Program-made: the position numbers and the translations under genes
NCBI GenBank assembly: GCA_002440665.1
Contig: DJUX01000004.1
Coordinates: forward strand, 62,001-126,000
Source of the DNA: Dechloromonas sp. UBA6271
Lineage (GTDB): Bacteria; Pseudomonadota; Gammaproteobacteria; Burkholderiales; Rhodocyclaceae
Length of the DNA stretch: 64,000 bases
Direction of reading: 5' to 3'
Notes under the pieces: generated by a model
The model's database searches: none
What the model was told of the DNA's origin: nothing
Seen by the model: the letters and a program-made list of their open reading frames with translations, nothing else
Part shown: positions 43,882 to 51,919 of the stretch, one piece after another
Layout of the letters: each line of letters starts with the position of its first letter
Position numbering within the stretch: position 1 is the stretch's first letter

Positions 43882-44139
43882 ATGGGCGGCATCTTCTGGA
43901 CCATCGTACTTGGCTTCGTCATCGGCGTGCTTGCCAAACTCCTGCACCCCGGCAAGGAGAACATGGGCTTCATCGCCACTGTCCTCCTCGGCATCGCCGG
44001 CTCCTTTCTTGCCGGCGTCGGTGGCCAGTACCTCGGCTGGTATCAAGCTGGCGAAGGGGCCGGCTTCATCGCCTCGGTCGTCGTCGCCATCATTCTGCTG
44101 GTCGTTTTCGGCAAGCTGCGCGGCGGCGGCAAATCCTGA
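43882..44139 (+). CDS. GlsB/YeaQ/YmgE family membrane protein
   Basis: 85-residue membrane protein of the GlsB/YeaQ/YmgE (transglycosylase-associated) family. It begins MGGIFWTIVLGFVIGVLAK and has three hydrophobic segments with the glycine-rich IAGSFLAGVGGQYLGW loop. Members are stress-linked envelope proteins of unclear function. The start at 43882 follows a good AGGAGG ribosome site (43867-43872). It precedes the DUF697-like and SIMPL genes, which overlap each other. Confidence 0.88.
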   Translation: MGGIFWTIVLGFVIGVLAKLLHPGKENMGFIATVLLGIAGSFLAGVGGQYLGWYQAGEGAGFIASVVVAIILLVVFGKLRGGGKS

Positions 44140-44155
44140 GCCGGCGGGAACGATC

Positions 44156-44656
44156 ATGACCACCGCCACCACGTCCTGGGCTGCCGCACCGGAAAGCCGG
44201 CCCGCCCGCACGCTGCGCCAGGAGTGCCGGGCCATGGCCCGGCGCCGCGCCCTGCTGGCGGCCGCCACCTCGCTGATTCCCGTGCCCGGCATCGACCTGG
44301 CGACCGACCTGGCGCTGATGACCAAGGTGATCGAGCGCATCAACCAACACTTCGGCCTCAGCGAAGCGCAGATCGGGCAATATTCCAGCCAGCGCCAGGC
44401 GTTGGTCTATCGCCTGCTGGCCAACGCCGGCGGGACGCTCGCCGCACGCCTGACGACGCCGCTGCTTGTCGGCCGCATCGTGCGCCTGGTCGGCATTCGC
44501 CTGACGGCGATGGAAGCGGCGCGCCTGGTGCCGGTCGCCGGCCAGATCGTCGCCGCCGGCATCGGCTACTGGTCGGTCAACACTGTGGCGATGCGCCATA
44601 TCGCCCACTGCGAGCGCATCGTCGCTGAGCTGGAAATGCAGGGCAAGGCGCAATGA
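44156..44656 (+). CDS. DUF697-like membrane protein
   Basis: 166-residue protein. After a polar 30-residue N-terminus the segment ALLAAATSLIPVPGIDLATDLALMTKVIERINQHFG resembles DUF697/small GTPase-associated membrane proteins. Two further hydrophobic segments follow. It has no visible GTPase domain of its own. The stop overlaps the SIMPL gene start by four bases. The run GlsB-DUF697-SIMPL may be a small envelope-stress unit; that is inferred from order only. Confidence 0.68.
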   Translation: MTTATTSWAAAPESRPARTLRQECRAMARRRALLAAATSLIPVPGIDLATDLALMTKVIERINQHFGLSEAQIGQYSSQRQALVYRLLANAGGTLAARLTTPLLVGRIVRLVGIRLTAMEAARLVPVAGQIVAAGIGYWSVNTVAMRHIAHCERIVAELEMQGKAQ

Positions 44657-45336
44657 CGAGCGCGCCCAAAGCCGCTGCCGCCCTGTTCGCCGGCGCCTGG
44701 ATCGCCGGCGGCGCGCTGGCCGGCGCCACCGTCGACCTGAGCGCCGAGGCCAGCCGCCCGGCGGCCAACGACATGGTGCGCGCCACGGTCTTCGCCGAGG
44801 CCAGCGGCAGCAACCCGGCTGAACTGGCGCGGCGCGTCAACCAGGACATTGCCGAAGGGCTGAAAACGATCAAGGCGAAAGCCGGCGTCTCGGTCAAGAG
44901 CGGTCACCAGAGCACCTTCCCGGTCTATGCACAGAACCAGAAGATCGAGAGCTGGCGCATGCACTCAGAGCTGGTACTCGAATCGCGCGACGCGGCGGCG
45001 GTTTCCGAACTGCTCGGCCAGCTGCAGCAGATGCGACTGGCGATCGGCAGCGTCAGCCAGTTGCCGGCGCCCGAAACGCGCCGCAAGGTGGAGGACGAGG
45101 CGACGCGCGATGCGATTGGCGCCTTCCGTCAGCGCGCGGCCGTGGTCGCCGACGTGCTCGGCAAGCCGTACAAGATCCGCCACCTGAACATCCAGCAAAG
45201 CGGCCAGATGCCGCCGATGCCGATCATGCGCGCCAGCCGGACGGCAATGGCCACCGAGGCAGTGCCACCGCCGCTGGAAGCCGGTGAAAGCCTGGTGACG
45301 ACGACCGTCAGCGGCCAGATCGAACTGGCCGACTGA
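44653..45336 (+). CDS. SIMPL (DUF541) domain protein
   Basis: 227-residue exported protein with a hydrophobic N-terminal signal (AALFAGAWIAGGALAGATV) and a SIMPL/DUF541 domain (about 25-225). It contains the PAELARRVNQDIAEGLKTIK and AFRQRAAVVADVLGKPYKI stretches that mark the family. SIMPL proteins are periplasmic or outer-membrane associated, of unknown mechanism. It overlaps the preceding gene by four bases and converges on moeA one base away from its stop. Confidence 0.88.
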   Translation: MTSAPKAAAALFAGAWIAGGALAGATVDLSAEASRPAANDMVRATVFAEASGSNPAELARRVNQDIAEGLKTIKAKAGVSVKSGHQSTFPVYAQNQKIESWRMHSELVLESRDAAAVSELLGQLQQMRLAIGSVSQLPAPETRRKVEDEATRDAIGAFRQRAAVVADVLGKPYKIRHLNIQQSGQMPPMPIMRASRTAMATEAVPPPLEAGESLVTTTVSGQIELAD

Positions 45337-45337
45337 G

Positions 45338-46594
45338 CTACAACAAGCCGGCGAACAGCTGGACCTGGACGGTATCGCCAGCCTGCACGCCGGCACACTC
45401 CTCGGGCAGGACGACGAAGCAGTTGGCTTCCGACATCGAACGCAGCACCCCCGACCCCTGGTTGCCGGTGGTTTTGACCTGCCAGCGGCCGTCGACCGCA
45501 ACGATCCGGCCACGCAGGTATTCGCGGCGGCCCGGCTGTTTCTTGATGGCATTGGCCGCCAGCACGGTGAGCAGCGGGCGCTCGGGCAGCGGATCGAGGC
45601 CGGAGAGGCGGAGCAGCGCGTCAAGCGCGAACTGGGTGTAGCTGACCATCACCGCCACCGGGTTGCCGGGCAGGCCGAACAGCCAGGCCTGGCCGACCCT
45701 GCCGAAAGCCATCGGGCGGCCGGGCTTGATGTTGAGCTTCCAGAATTTCACCTCGCCGAGACGGGCGAGGATTTCCCGGATGAAATCGGCCTCGCCGACC
45801 GAGACGCCGCCGGTGGTGATGATCGCGTCAGCCACTTGGGCTGCCTCGTTCAGCGTCACCTCGAGCGCTGCCGCCACATCGGGGACGACGCCGAGGTCGA
45901 TGATGTCGGCGCCCAGCTGCGTCAGCAGCGCGTGCAGCGTGTAGCGGTTGCTGTCGTATATTTGGCCCGGCGCCAGCGGCGTGCCGAGCGAGGCTAGTTC
46001 GTCGCCGGTCGAGAAGAAGGCGACACGCAGGCGGCGCCTGACTTCGACTTCGGCGATGCCGAGCGAGGCGATCAGGCCGAGTTCGGCGGCGCCGACCTTC
46101 TGGCCAGCGGCCAGTGCCACGGCGCCGCGCGCCAGATCCTCGCCGGCGCGCCGGGTGTTCTGGCCGAGCTTCTGTCCGGCGGGCACGAAGACCACACCAT
46201 CCGCGACCCGCGTCACTTCCTGCACGACCACGGTATCCGCCCCGGCCGGCAGCACGGCGCCGGTCATGATGCGCACCGCCTGCCCCTTGCCGACCAGCCC
46301 GGAAAAGGCTTTGCCGGCGAAGGCGGTGCCGACCACGGCGAGCCGCGTTTCGCTATCGGCGGCGAGGCTGGCGAAGTGCACGGCATAGCCATCCATCGCC
46401 GAGTTGTCGTGCGCCGGCACGTCGTGCGGGGCAATGATGTCGGCGGCGATGATGCGGCCGAGGGCGCTGCGCACCGCCACGAACTCGCGCCCGGTGATCG
46501 GCGCCACCTCGGCCAGCATGCGGTCGCGCGCCTCGGCGGCGGAGAGGGCGCGGTTTTCGGGGGTGTAGGAAGTGCAGGAAGAGGTGTCGGTCAT
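45338..46594 (-). CDS. moeA: molybdopterin molybdenumtransferase MoeA
   Basis: 418-residue enzyme inserting molybdate (or tungstate) into molybdopterin-AMP to form the active cofactor. Motifs: PAHDNSAMDGYA near residue 62, TGAVLPAGADTVV, the MogA-like domain segment TTGGVSVGEADF, and GLPGNPVAV. Length is normal. It lies downstream of the tungstate-type ABC genes on the same strand (36-base gap), so oxyanion uptake and cofactor metal insertion are probably co-expressed. A copy of the dispersed motif lies in its 3' part. Confidence 0.95.
   Translation of the reverse strand: MTDTSSCTSYTPENRALSAAEARDRMLAEVAPITGREFVAVRSALGRIIAADIIAPHDVPAHDNSAMDGYAVHFASLAADSETRLAVVGTAFAGKAFSGLVGKGQAVRIMTGAVLPAGADTVVVQEVTRVADGVVFVPAGQKLGQNTRRAGEDLARGAVALAAGQKVGAAELGLIASLGIAEVEVRRRLRVAFFSTGDELASLGTPLAPGQIYDSNRYTLHALLTQLGADIIDLGVVPDVAAALEVTLNEAAQVADAIITTGGVSVGEADFIREILARLGEVKFWKLNIKPGRPMAFGRVGQAWLFGLPGNPVAVMVSYTQFALDALLRLSGLDPLPERPLLTVLAANAIKKQPGRREYLRGRIVAVDGRWQVKTTGNQGSGVLRSMSEANCFVVLPEECAGVQAGDTVQVQLFAGLL
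45491..45502 (+). repeat. dispersed motif copy (GTCGACCGCAAC)
   Basis: Exact copy in the 3' part of moeA, encoding part of IVAVDG on the minus strand. A GTTTTG tract lies about 16 bases away on the GTCGAC side. Confidence 0.65.
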
Positions 46595-46630
46595 GGCGTC
46601 ACTTTGGGAAAAGAGGGAGGGATAACGGCA

Positions 46631-47350
46631 TTAATGTTCGAAAGCAATGCGCCATGGCAATTCTCCCTGCAGGAAGGCCCGCGCCGCCGGGGATTGCGGA
46701 TGGGCGAAGAAGCGTTGTGCCGGCGCGTGCTCCTGCACGCGGCCATCGGCGATAAAGATGATGTCGTCGGCCAGACGCGTCGCCTGCCCGAGATTATGCG
46801 TCGTCATCAGCACCTTGGCGCCCTCGGTGCGGATTTCGCGAATGATGCGCTCGACCTGCTCGGTGGCCGTAGGGTCGAGGCTGGCCGTCGGCTCGTCGAG
46901 CAGCAGCAGACGCGGGCGCATCGCCCAGGCGCGGGCGAGCGCCAGGCGCTGGCGTTCGCCGCCGGACAGCAGGCGGGCGCAATCCCGTGCCCGGTGCGCC
47001 AGGCCGACGCGTTCGAGCACCTCTTCCGTCCGCGCGCGGCGTTCGGCGGCGCTCATGGCCTGCGGGCGCAGGGCGAATTCGACATTGGTGAACACCGACA
47101 TGCGCAGCAGCATCGGCTGCTGGAAGACCATCGCCAGCCGACCGCCGGGCTGCGCGGCCCCGGCCCAGTCGATGCTGCCGCCGGTGGCCGGCAGGAGGCC
47201 GGCGAGCAGGCGCAGGAGCAGGGTCTTGCCGGTGCCGTTGGGGCCGAGGATGACGCTGATGCCCTCGCCGGAAACCTCCAGGTCGAGGTGGTCGAGGATC
47301 GCCCGCCCGTTCGGCACGAAGCAGAGGCCGCTGATGTGCAGCGGAAACAT
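46631..47350 (-). CDS. tupC: tungstate-type ABC transporter, ATP-binding subunit
   Basis: 239-residue ABC ATPase. Walker A GPNGTGKT (36-43), signature LSGGERQRLALARA (about 128-141), Walker B LLLLDEPTASLDP and a following switch His are intact. Its closest relatives appear to be TupC/WtpC-type importers of tungstate or molybdate; the link is the adjacent TupB-type permease and moeA. Its ATG overlaps the permease stop (TGATG). No substrate-binding gene lies in this operon. Confidence 0.85.
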   Translation of the reverse strand: MFPLHISGLCFVPNGRAILDHLDLEVSGEGISVILGPNGTGKTLLLRLLAGLLPATGGSIDWAGAAQPGGRLAMVFQQPMLLRMSVFTNVEFALRPQAMSAAERRARTEEVLERVGLAHRARDCARLLSGGERQRLALARAWAMRPRLLLLDEPTASLDPTATEQVERIIREIRTEGAKVLMTTHNLGQATRLADDIIFIADGRVQEHAPAQRFFAHPQSPAARAFLQGELPWRIAFEH

Positions 47351-48045
47351 CAGCCGTACCTCCGCGCCGCCCAGCAGCGCAGGCGGTGGGCGACGGCATT
47401 GAGGCCGAAAATGATGCTCATCAGCACGATGCCCAGCGCAACCGAGAGCGCCAGGTCGCCCTTGCTGGTTTCCAGCGCGATGGCCGTCGTCATCACCCGC
47501 GTGTAGCCGTCGATGTTGCCGCCGACGATCATCACCGCACCGACCTCCGACATCGCCCGGCCCAGGCCGGCCAGGGTCGCCACCGACAGCGAGAAGCGGC
47601 AGTCGGCGAGCAGCAGCACGACCGCCTGCGGTCGACCGATGCCGATGAGCGAAAACTCCGGCGCGTACTCCTTCCAGGCATCCTCGACAATCTGCCGGCT
47701 GACGGCGGCGATCAGCGGCACCACCAGCACGCTCTGGGCGACGACCATCGCCGCCGGCGAAAAGAGCAACCCGTAGCCACCGAACGGCCCGCTGCGCGAC
47801 AGGGCGAGATAGACGAGGACGCCGACAACGACGGAAGGCAGGCCCATCAGCGCATTGAGTGCGACGATCAGCGCGCCGCGTCCGCGAAAATCCGCCACCG
47901 CCAGCCAGGCGCCGAGCGGCAGGCCGAGCAGGGCGCCGATGACCAGCGCGCTCAGGCTGACGCGCAGCGACAGGCCGACGATTTCGAGCAATCGATGGTC
48001 GAAGCTGCCGAGCAGGGAGAGAGCGTCAAGCAGGGTAGCGGTCAT
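47350..48045 (-). CDS. tupB: tungstate-type ABC transporter, permease subunit
   Basis: 231-residue permease with about five transmembrane segments and a cytoplasmic EAA-type loop (GIGRPQAVVLLLADCRFSLSVATLAGLGRAMSEVGAVMIVGG). The GRAMSEVGAV stretch is typical of TupB/WtpB tungstate permeases. The start at 48045 (MTATLLDA) is chosen; the longer frame runs into the divergent gene's leader. It is the first gene of a tupB-tupC-moeA operon. The usual tupA binding-protein gene is not beside it. Confidence 0.84.
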   Translation of the reverse strand: MTATLLDALSLLGSFDHRLLEIVGLSLRVSLSALVIGALLGLPLGAWLAVADFRGRGALIVALNALMGLPSVVVGVLVYLALSRSGPFGGYGLLFSPAAMVVAQSVLVVPLIAAVSRQIVEDAWKEYAPEFSLIGIGRPQAVVLLLADCRFSLSVATLAGLGRAMSEVGAVMIVGGNIDGYTRVMTTAIALETSKGDLALSVALGIVLMSIIFGLNAVAHRLRCWAARRYG

Positions 48046-48102
48046 GGCCGCGGCAGGATAACACCGGCGGGCGAGCGACGGAAACCACGCGCGGCGGGCA
48101 GC

Positions 48103-48108
48103 TATAAT
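48103..48108 (+). promoter_or_regulatory. candidate -10 box for the PhnD-type operon
   Basis: Perfect TATAAT in the divergent intergenic region, 107 bases before the 48215 start. No good -35 box is present at 16-18 bases, so activator dependence is possible. The leader is structured. Confidence 0.4.
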
Positions 48109-48163
48109 GCCGAACGCGGTCTGTGTACCGCACTGAACGGGTGGCGCCTCGGCGCCTTGTAAG

Positions 48164-48190
48164 CTGCCGTGACAATCCGCACGGTGGCAG
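48164..48190 (+). promoter_or_regulatory. hairpin in the 5' leader of the PhnD-type gene
   Basis: CTGCCGTG (48164-48171) pairs with CACGG-TGG-CAG (48180-48190), preceded by a GGCGCC-TC-GGCGCC element. The leader between the -10 box and the start is about 100 bases, long enough for an RNA regulatory structure. No known riboswitch class was recognised. Confidence 0.35.
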
Positions 48191-48214
48191 TTGCTGCACA
48201 AATCGGAGCACCAC

Positions 48215-49090
48215 ATGACTGTTTCCACCCTGCGCCGACTGGCGCTCAAGGGCGCGCTTGTCTGCGCCCTCGCTGCCTCTGCCTCCCTTCCCGCCCGCGC
48301 CGCCGACGCAGTGCTGCGCGTTTCGGCGATCCCCGATGAAGCGCCGACCGAGTTGCAGCGCAAGTTCGCGCCGCTCGGCAAGTACCTCGAAGCGCAGACC
48401 GGCATGAAGGTCGTCTTCACGCCCGTCTCCGATTACGCCGCCGTCGTCGAGTCGCTGGCGACCAAGAAAATCGACCTCGCCTGGCTCGGCGGCTTCACCT
48501 ACGTGCAGGCCAAAATCCGCACCAACGGCACGGCCATCCCCATCGTCCAGCGCGAAGAAGACGCCAAATTCACCTCAAAGTTCATCACCGCCGACCCGAC
48601 GATCAAATCGCTGAACGACCTCAAGGGCAAGACCTTCGCCTTCGGCGCGCCGTCGTCCACCTCGGGCAGCCTGATGCCGCGCTACTTCCTGCAACAGGCC
48701 GGCCTCAACCCCGAGAAGGATTTCAAGAACGTCGCCTTCTCCGGCGCCCATGACGCCACCGTCGCCTTCGTCGCCGCCGGCAAGGCCGACGCCGGCGTGC
48801 TCAACGCCTCGGTCTGGGACAAGCTGGTCGAAGCCAAAAAGGTCGATACCGACAAGGTGCGCGTCTTCGCCACCACGCCGCCCTATTTCGACTACAACTG
48901 GACAGTGCGCGGCGATCTCGACCCGGCCTTGATCAAGAAGCTGACCGACGCCTTCCTCAAGCTCGACCCGAACAACCCGGACGACAAGGAAATCATGGCG
49001 CTGCAACGAGCCGCGAAGTTCATCCCGACCAAGAAGGAAAACTACGACGGCATCGAAAAGGCTGCCCAGTCCGCCGGTTTGCTGAAGTGA
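48215..49090 (+). CDS. PhnD-family ABC substrate-binding protein (putative selenate/oxyanion)
   Basis: 291-residue periplasmic binding protein. It has a Sec signal peptide (about 1-29, cleaved near ARA-ADA) and a PhnD/PtxB-type fold (VFTPVSDYAAVVESLATKKIDLAWLGGFTYVQA). Proteins of this subgroup are annotated in databases as putative selenate ABC transporter binding proteins, but phosphonate or phosphite cannot be excluded from sequence. The start at 48215 is preceded by a CGGAGC site. It overlaps the ATPase gene by four bases (GTGA), so the three-gene transporter is coupled. Confidence 0.82.
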   Translation: MTVSTLRRLALKGALVCALAASASLPARAADAVLRVSAIPDEAPTELQRKFAPLGKYLEAQTGMKVVFTPVSDYAAVVESLATKKIDLAWLGGFTYVQAKIRTNGTAIPIVQREEDAKFTSKFITADPTIKSLNDLKGKTFAFGAPSSTSGSLMPRYFLQQAGLNPEKDFKNVAFSGAHDATVAFVAAGKADAGVLNASVWDKLVEAKKVDTDKVRVFATTPPYFDYNWTVRGDLDPALIKKLTDAFLKLDPNNPDDKEIMALQRAAKFIPTKKENYDGIEKAAQSAGLLK

Positions 49091-49914
49091 GTTTTGCGCT
49101 GGACGGCGTGGGGCTGACCCACGCCAATGGTTTCACGGCTTTATCCGGCATCACGCTAAAGGCGGCGCAGGGCGAGCGCATCGCCCTGATCGGCCCTTCC
49201 GGCGCCGGCAAAACCTCGCTGTTGTCGGTACTCGGCACGGCGCTGGCGCCCAGCATCGGCACGGCCGAAATTCTCGATTTTGGCCTTTTTTCGCCGTCGA
49301 CCGCAGCAGGCAAGGCGCTGCGCTCGCGCATCGGCACCGTCCATCAGGCGCCGCCGCTTCCCGGCCGGCAACGTGTGGTGACGGCGGTGCTGGCCGGCAA
49401 GCTGGGGCAGTGGCCGGCGTGGAAATCGCTCGCCTCGCTGGCCTACCCGCTCGACGTGCCCGGCGCCCGCGCCGTGCTCGCACGCGTCGATCTGGCCGAC
49501 AAGCTGTTCGCCCGCTGCGACCAGCTCTCCGGCGGTCAGTTGCAGCGTGTCGGCATCGCCCGCGTACTCTACCAGCAGCCTGACCTGATCCTCGCCGACG
49601 AGCCGGTATCGGCACTCGACCCGACGCTGGCACTGGCCACCATCCGCCTGCTGATCGCCGACGCCGAAGCGCGTGGCGCAACGCTGGTCGCCAGCCTGCA
49701 TGCGGTCGACCTGGCGCTCGGCAATTTTTCCCGCATCGTCGGCGTCAAGGCCGGGCGCATCGCCTTCGACCTGCCGGCGGCCGAAGTCGGCACGCCCCTG
49801 CTGCATGACCTCTACGCCAGCGAAGGCGAGGAATTGCCGGTGCAGGCGCACGAACCGCACTTCCTGCTGCAAAGCGCCGCCAACGACGCGGCGACGCGCG
49901 CGGCATGCTGCTGA
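49087..49914 (+). CDS. PhnC-type ABC transporter ATP-binding protein
   Basis: 275-residue ATPase. Walker A GPSGAGKT (36-43), signature LSGGQLQRVGIARVL (about 141-155) and Walker B DLILADEPVSALDP are complete. The start is GTG overlapping the binding-protein stop. It is one of three components of the PhnD/C/E-type importer. Within the coding region lies a copy of the dispersed motif with two A/T tracts. The final 50 residues are family-variable. The stop is overlapped by the permease start. Confidence 0.9.
   Translation: MSFALDGVGLTHANGFTALSGITLKAAQGERIALIGPSGAGKTSLLSVLGTALAPSIGTAEILDFGLFSPSTAAGKALRSRIGTVHQAPPLPGRQRVVTAVLAGKLGQWPAWKSLASLAYPLDVPGARAVLARVDLADKLFARCDQLSGGQLQRVGIARVLYQQPDLILADEPVSALDPTLALATIRLLIADAEARGATLVASLHAVDLALGNFSRIVGVKAGRIAFDLPAAEVGTPLLHDLYASEGEELPVQAHEPHFLLQSAANDAATRAACC
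49296..49307 (+). repeat. dispersed motif copy (GTCGACCGCAGC)
   Basis: Copy inside the PhnC-type gene. On the GTCGAC side come a TTTTTT run after four bases and then an ATTTTGG tract. Confidence 0.7.
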
Positions 49915-51461
49915 ACCCGGCCGCCCGCGACCCGGCGGCCCGCTCCCGCCTGATCGGCGCGCTGGCGACGCTCGCCGTCCTGTGGCCCCTGTTTCAGGCC
50001 GCCGAGGTCAAGCCGGGCGTCTTGTTCGATCCGGGCAACCTGAAAGTGATCGGCAATTTCCTGGCGGGCTTTTTACCGCCGGAAACCGGCGCCGAATTTC
50101 TCGGCTACCTGGGCAAGGCGACGCTGGAAACTCTGGCCATCGCCACCGCCGGCATGGCGCTGGCCTTCGTGCTCGCTGTGCCGCTGGCTTATCTGGCGAG
50201 CGGGGCGGGGCGTGAAAAAACCACGTTGAATCCGCTCACCCGCAGCCTGCTCACCCTCCTGCGCGGTATTCCCGAACTCGTTTGGGCACTGGTTTTCGTC
50301 CGCGTTTTCGGCCTTGGCCCGGCGGCCGGCGTGCTGGCGCTCGGCCTGACCTACGGCGGCATGCTGGCCAAGGTCTATGCCGAAATCCTCGAATCGGTCG
50401 ATGCCGCGCCGGCCCGCGCCCTGCGCCACAACGGCGCCGGCCGGCCGCTGGCCATCCTCTACGGACTGCTGCCGCAGGCCTCGAAGGAACTGGCCTCGTA
50501 CACGGTTTATCGCTGGGAATGCGCCATCCGCGCCTCGGTGGTCATGGGCTTCGTCGGCGCCGGCGGCCTCGGCCAGTTGATGGATCAGGCGATGAAGATG
50601 CTCAACGGCGGCGAAGCGGCGAGCATCCTGCTCGCCTTCATGGTCCTCGTTTTCTCTGCCGATGGCCTGTCCGGCTGGCTGCGCCGGGCGCTCGACACGC
50701 CGCCGGCCAATCGCGCCTCGCCCTTCGGCTGGCGCAGCAGCGTGCTCGGGCTGGCGCTGGCCGGCAGCGTCGTTGCCAGTTTCATCTTTTTGGAAATTGA
50801 CCTGAAATCGCTGTTGACCGCGGAAGCCGCTCGCAGTATTGGCGAATTCATCGCCGGCTTCTTCCCGCCCGATCTTTCCGCCGACTGGCTGGCCAAGATC
50901 GGCAAGGGCATCTGGGAAACGCTGGCCATTTCGGTCGTCGGCACCCTGCTCGCCGCCGTCGCCGGCCTGTTGCTCGCGCTACCGGCCTGGCGAGCGCCGT
51001 TCAGTTTCCTGCTCAATACCCTGCGTTCAGTGCCGGAACTGGTCTGGGCGACTATCACCGCGCTCGCCGTCGGCCTCGGTCCGTTTGCCGGCGCGCTGGC
51101 GCTGGCCCTGCACACCACCGGCGTGCTCGGTCGCCTCTACGCCGAAGCGCTCGACAACGCACCACGCCCCCCCAGCAACGCGCTGCGCCTGGCCGGCGCG
51201 CCCGGCGGCCTCGCCTTTCTCTACGGCACCTTGCCCGGCGCCGCACCGCAGTTGATCGCCTACACGCTTTACCGCTGGGAAATGAACATCCGCATGGCCG
51301 CCATCCTCGGCTTCGTCGGCGCCGGCGGCCTTGGGCAACTGCTCTATTTCGAGCTTTCGCTTTTCCATCACGCGCAGGCGTCGACCGTGATCATCGCCAT
51401 GCTGGCACTTTCGATCTCCGTCGACCAGGCCAGCGCCTGGCTGCGTCGTTGCATGCAATAG
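49905..51461 (+). CDS. fused double PhnE-type ABC permease
   Basis: 518-residue permease containing two PhnE-like halves. Half one spans about 40-270 with the EAA loop KVYAEILESVDAAPARALRHNG; half two spans about 285-518 with GRLYAEALDNA and a repeat of the FVGAGGLGQL motif (present in both halves). PhnE proteins usually are single 260-residue subunits that dimerise, so this is a tandem fusion supplying both halves of the channel. It overlaps the ATPase gene by ten bases and ends the transporter operon. Confidence 0.88.
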   Translation: MLLNPAARDPAARSRLIGALATLAVLWPLFQAAEVKPGVLFDPGNLKVIGNFLAGFLPPETGAEFLGYLGKATLETLAIATAGMALAFVLAVPLAYLASGAGREKTTLNPLTRSLLTLLRGIPELVWALVFVRVFGLGPAAGVLALGLTYGGMLAKVYAEILESVDAAPARALRHNGAGRPLAILYGLLPQASKELASYTVYRWECAIRASVVMGFVGAGGLGQLMDQAMKMLNGGEAASILLAFMVLVFSADGLSGWLRRALDTPPANRASPFGWRSSVLGLALAGSVVASFIFLEIDLKSLLTAEAARSIGEFIAGFFPPDLSADWLAKIGKGIWETLAISVVGTLLAAVAGLLLALPAWRAPFSFLLNTLRSVPELVWATITALAVGLGPFAGALALALHTTGVLGRLYAEALDNAPRPPSNALRLAGAPGGLAFLYGTLPGAAPQLIAYTLYRWEMNIRMAAILGFVGAGGLGQLLYFELSLFHHAQASTVIIAMLALSISVDQASAWLRRCMQ

Positions 51462-51523
51462 CCGAAGAACCCCGCGCAACATCCTGTGCCTTATCGCAGG
51501 GCGGCAATCGAGGACTCAGACGT

Positions 51524-51554
51524 AACAACGCCCGACGATCACTCGCCGGGCGCT
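51524..51554 (-). terminator. weak terminator at the end of the formate dehydrogenase operon
   Basis: On the minus strand, AGCGCCCG, a 13-base loop, then CGGGCGTTGTT. The stem is GC-rich but the T-run is short. It lies between the last minus-strand gene and the plus-strand permease. Confidence 0.35.
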
Positions 51555-51572
51555 GCGAGGATACCGCCGTGA

Positions 51573-51905
51573 TTATTTCTGCGTTGCGGGCGCCGGGGCA
51601 GCAGGAGCTGCCGCAACCGGGGCGACCGGAGCCGCGGGTGCCGCTGCGGCGGGCGCCGGCGGCGGGACAATCGGCGTTGGCTTGACGGTAATGCCCTTGG
51701 CCTTCTGCTGTCTGATGAAGGCCTCGGCGACACGGTTCTGGGCGTTGGCCAGTTGCTCGGCTTCGAGTTTGGCCGTTTCGGCGGCCTTGACCTTTGCTTC
51801 CTCGGCCTTGGCCTTGGCTTCCTCGGACGGCGGCGGCAGTTTGGCCCAGGCGCCGGCACTGGCTACGGTCAACGCCAGAATCAGGGCAAATTTGCTGTGC
51901 TTCAT
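51573..51905 (-). CDS. small exported Ala/Pro/Lys-rich protein
   Basis: 110-residue protein with a Sec signal peptide (about 1-22, cleaved near AWA-KLP). A Lys/Glu/Ala-rich coiled helix follows (EEAKAKAEEAKVKAAETAK) and a long Pro/Ala tail (APAAPVAPVAAAP). No family was recognised. It is 15 bases downstream of the cytochrome b subunit of formate dehydrogenase and is the last gene of the locus, suggesting an accessory or assembly role; that is inference. The tail may be a flexible periplasmic linker. Confidence 0.6.
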   Translation of the reverse strand: MKHSKFALILALTVASAGAWAKLPPPSEEAKAKAEEAKVKAAETAKLEAEQLANAQNRVAEAFIRQQKAKGITVKPTPIVPPPAPAAAAPAAPVAPVAAAPAAPAPATQK

Positions 51906-51919
51906 GTTCGTTCCTCCCT

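Noticed and set aside
47625..47636. Further near-match CCTGCGGTCGAC in tupB
   Set aside because: Only GTCGACCGCAG is shared and no A/T tract is present at the usual distance, so it was not counted.
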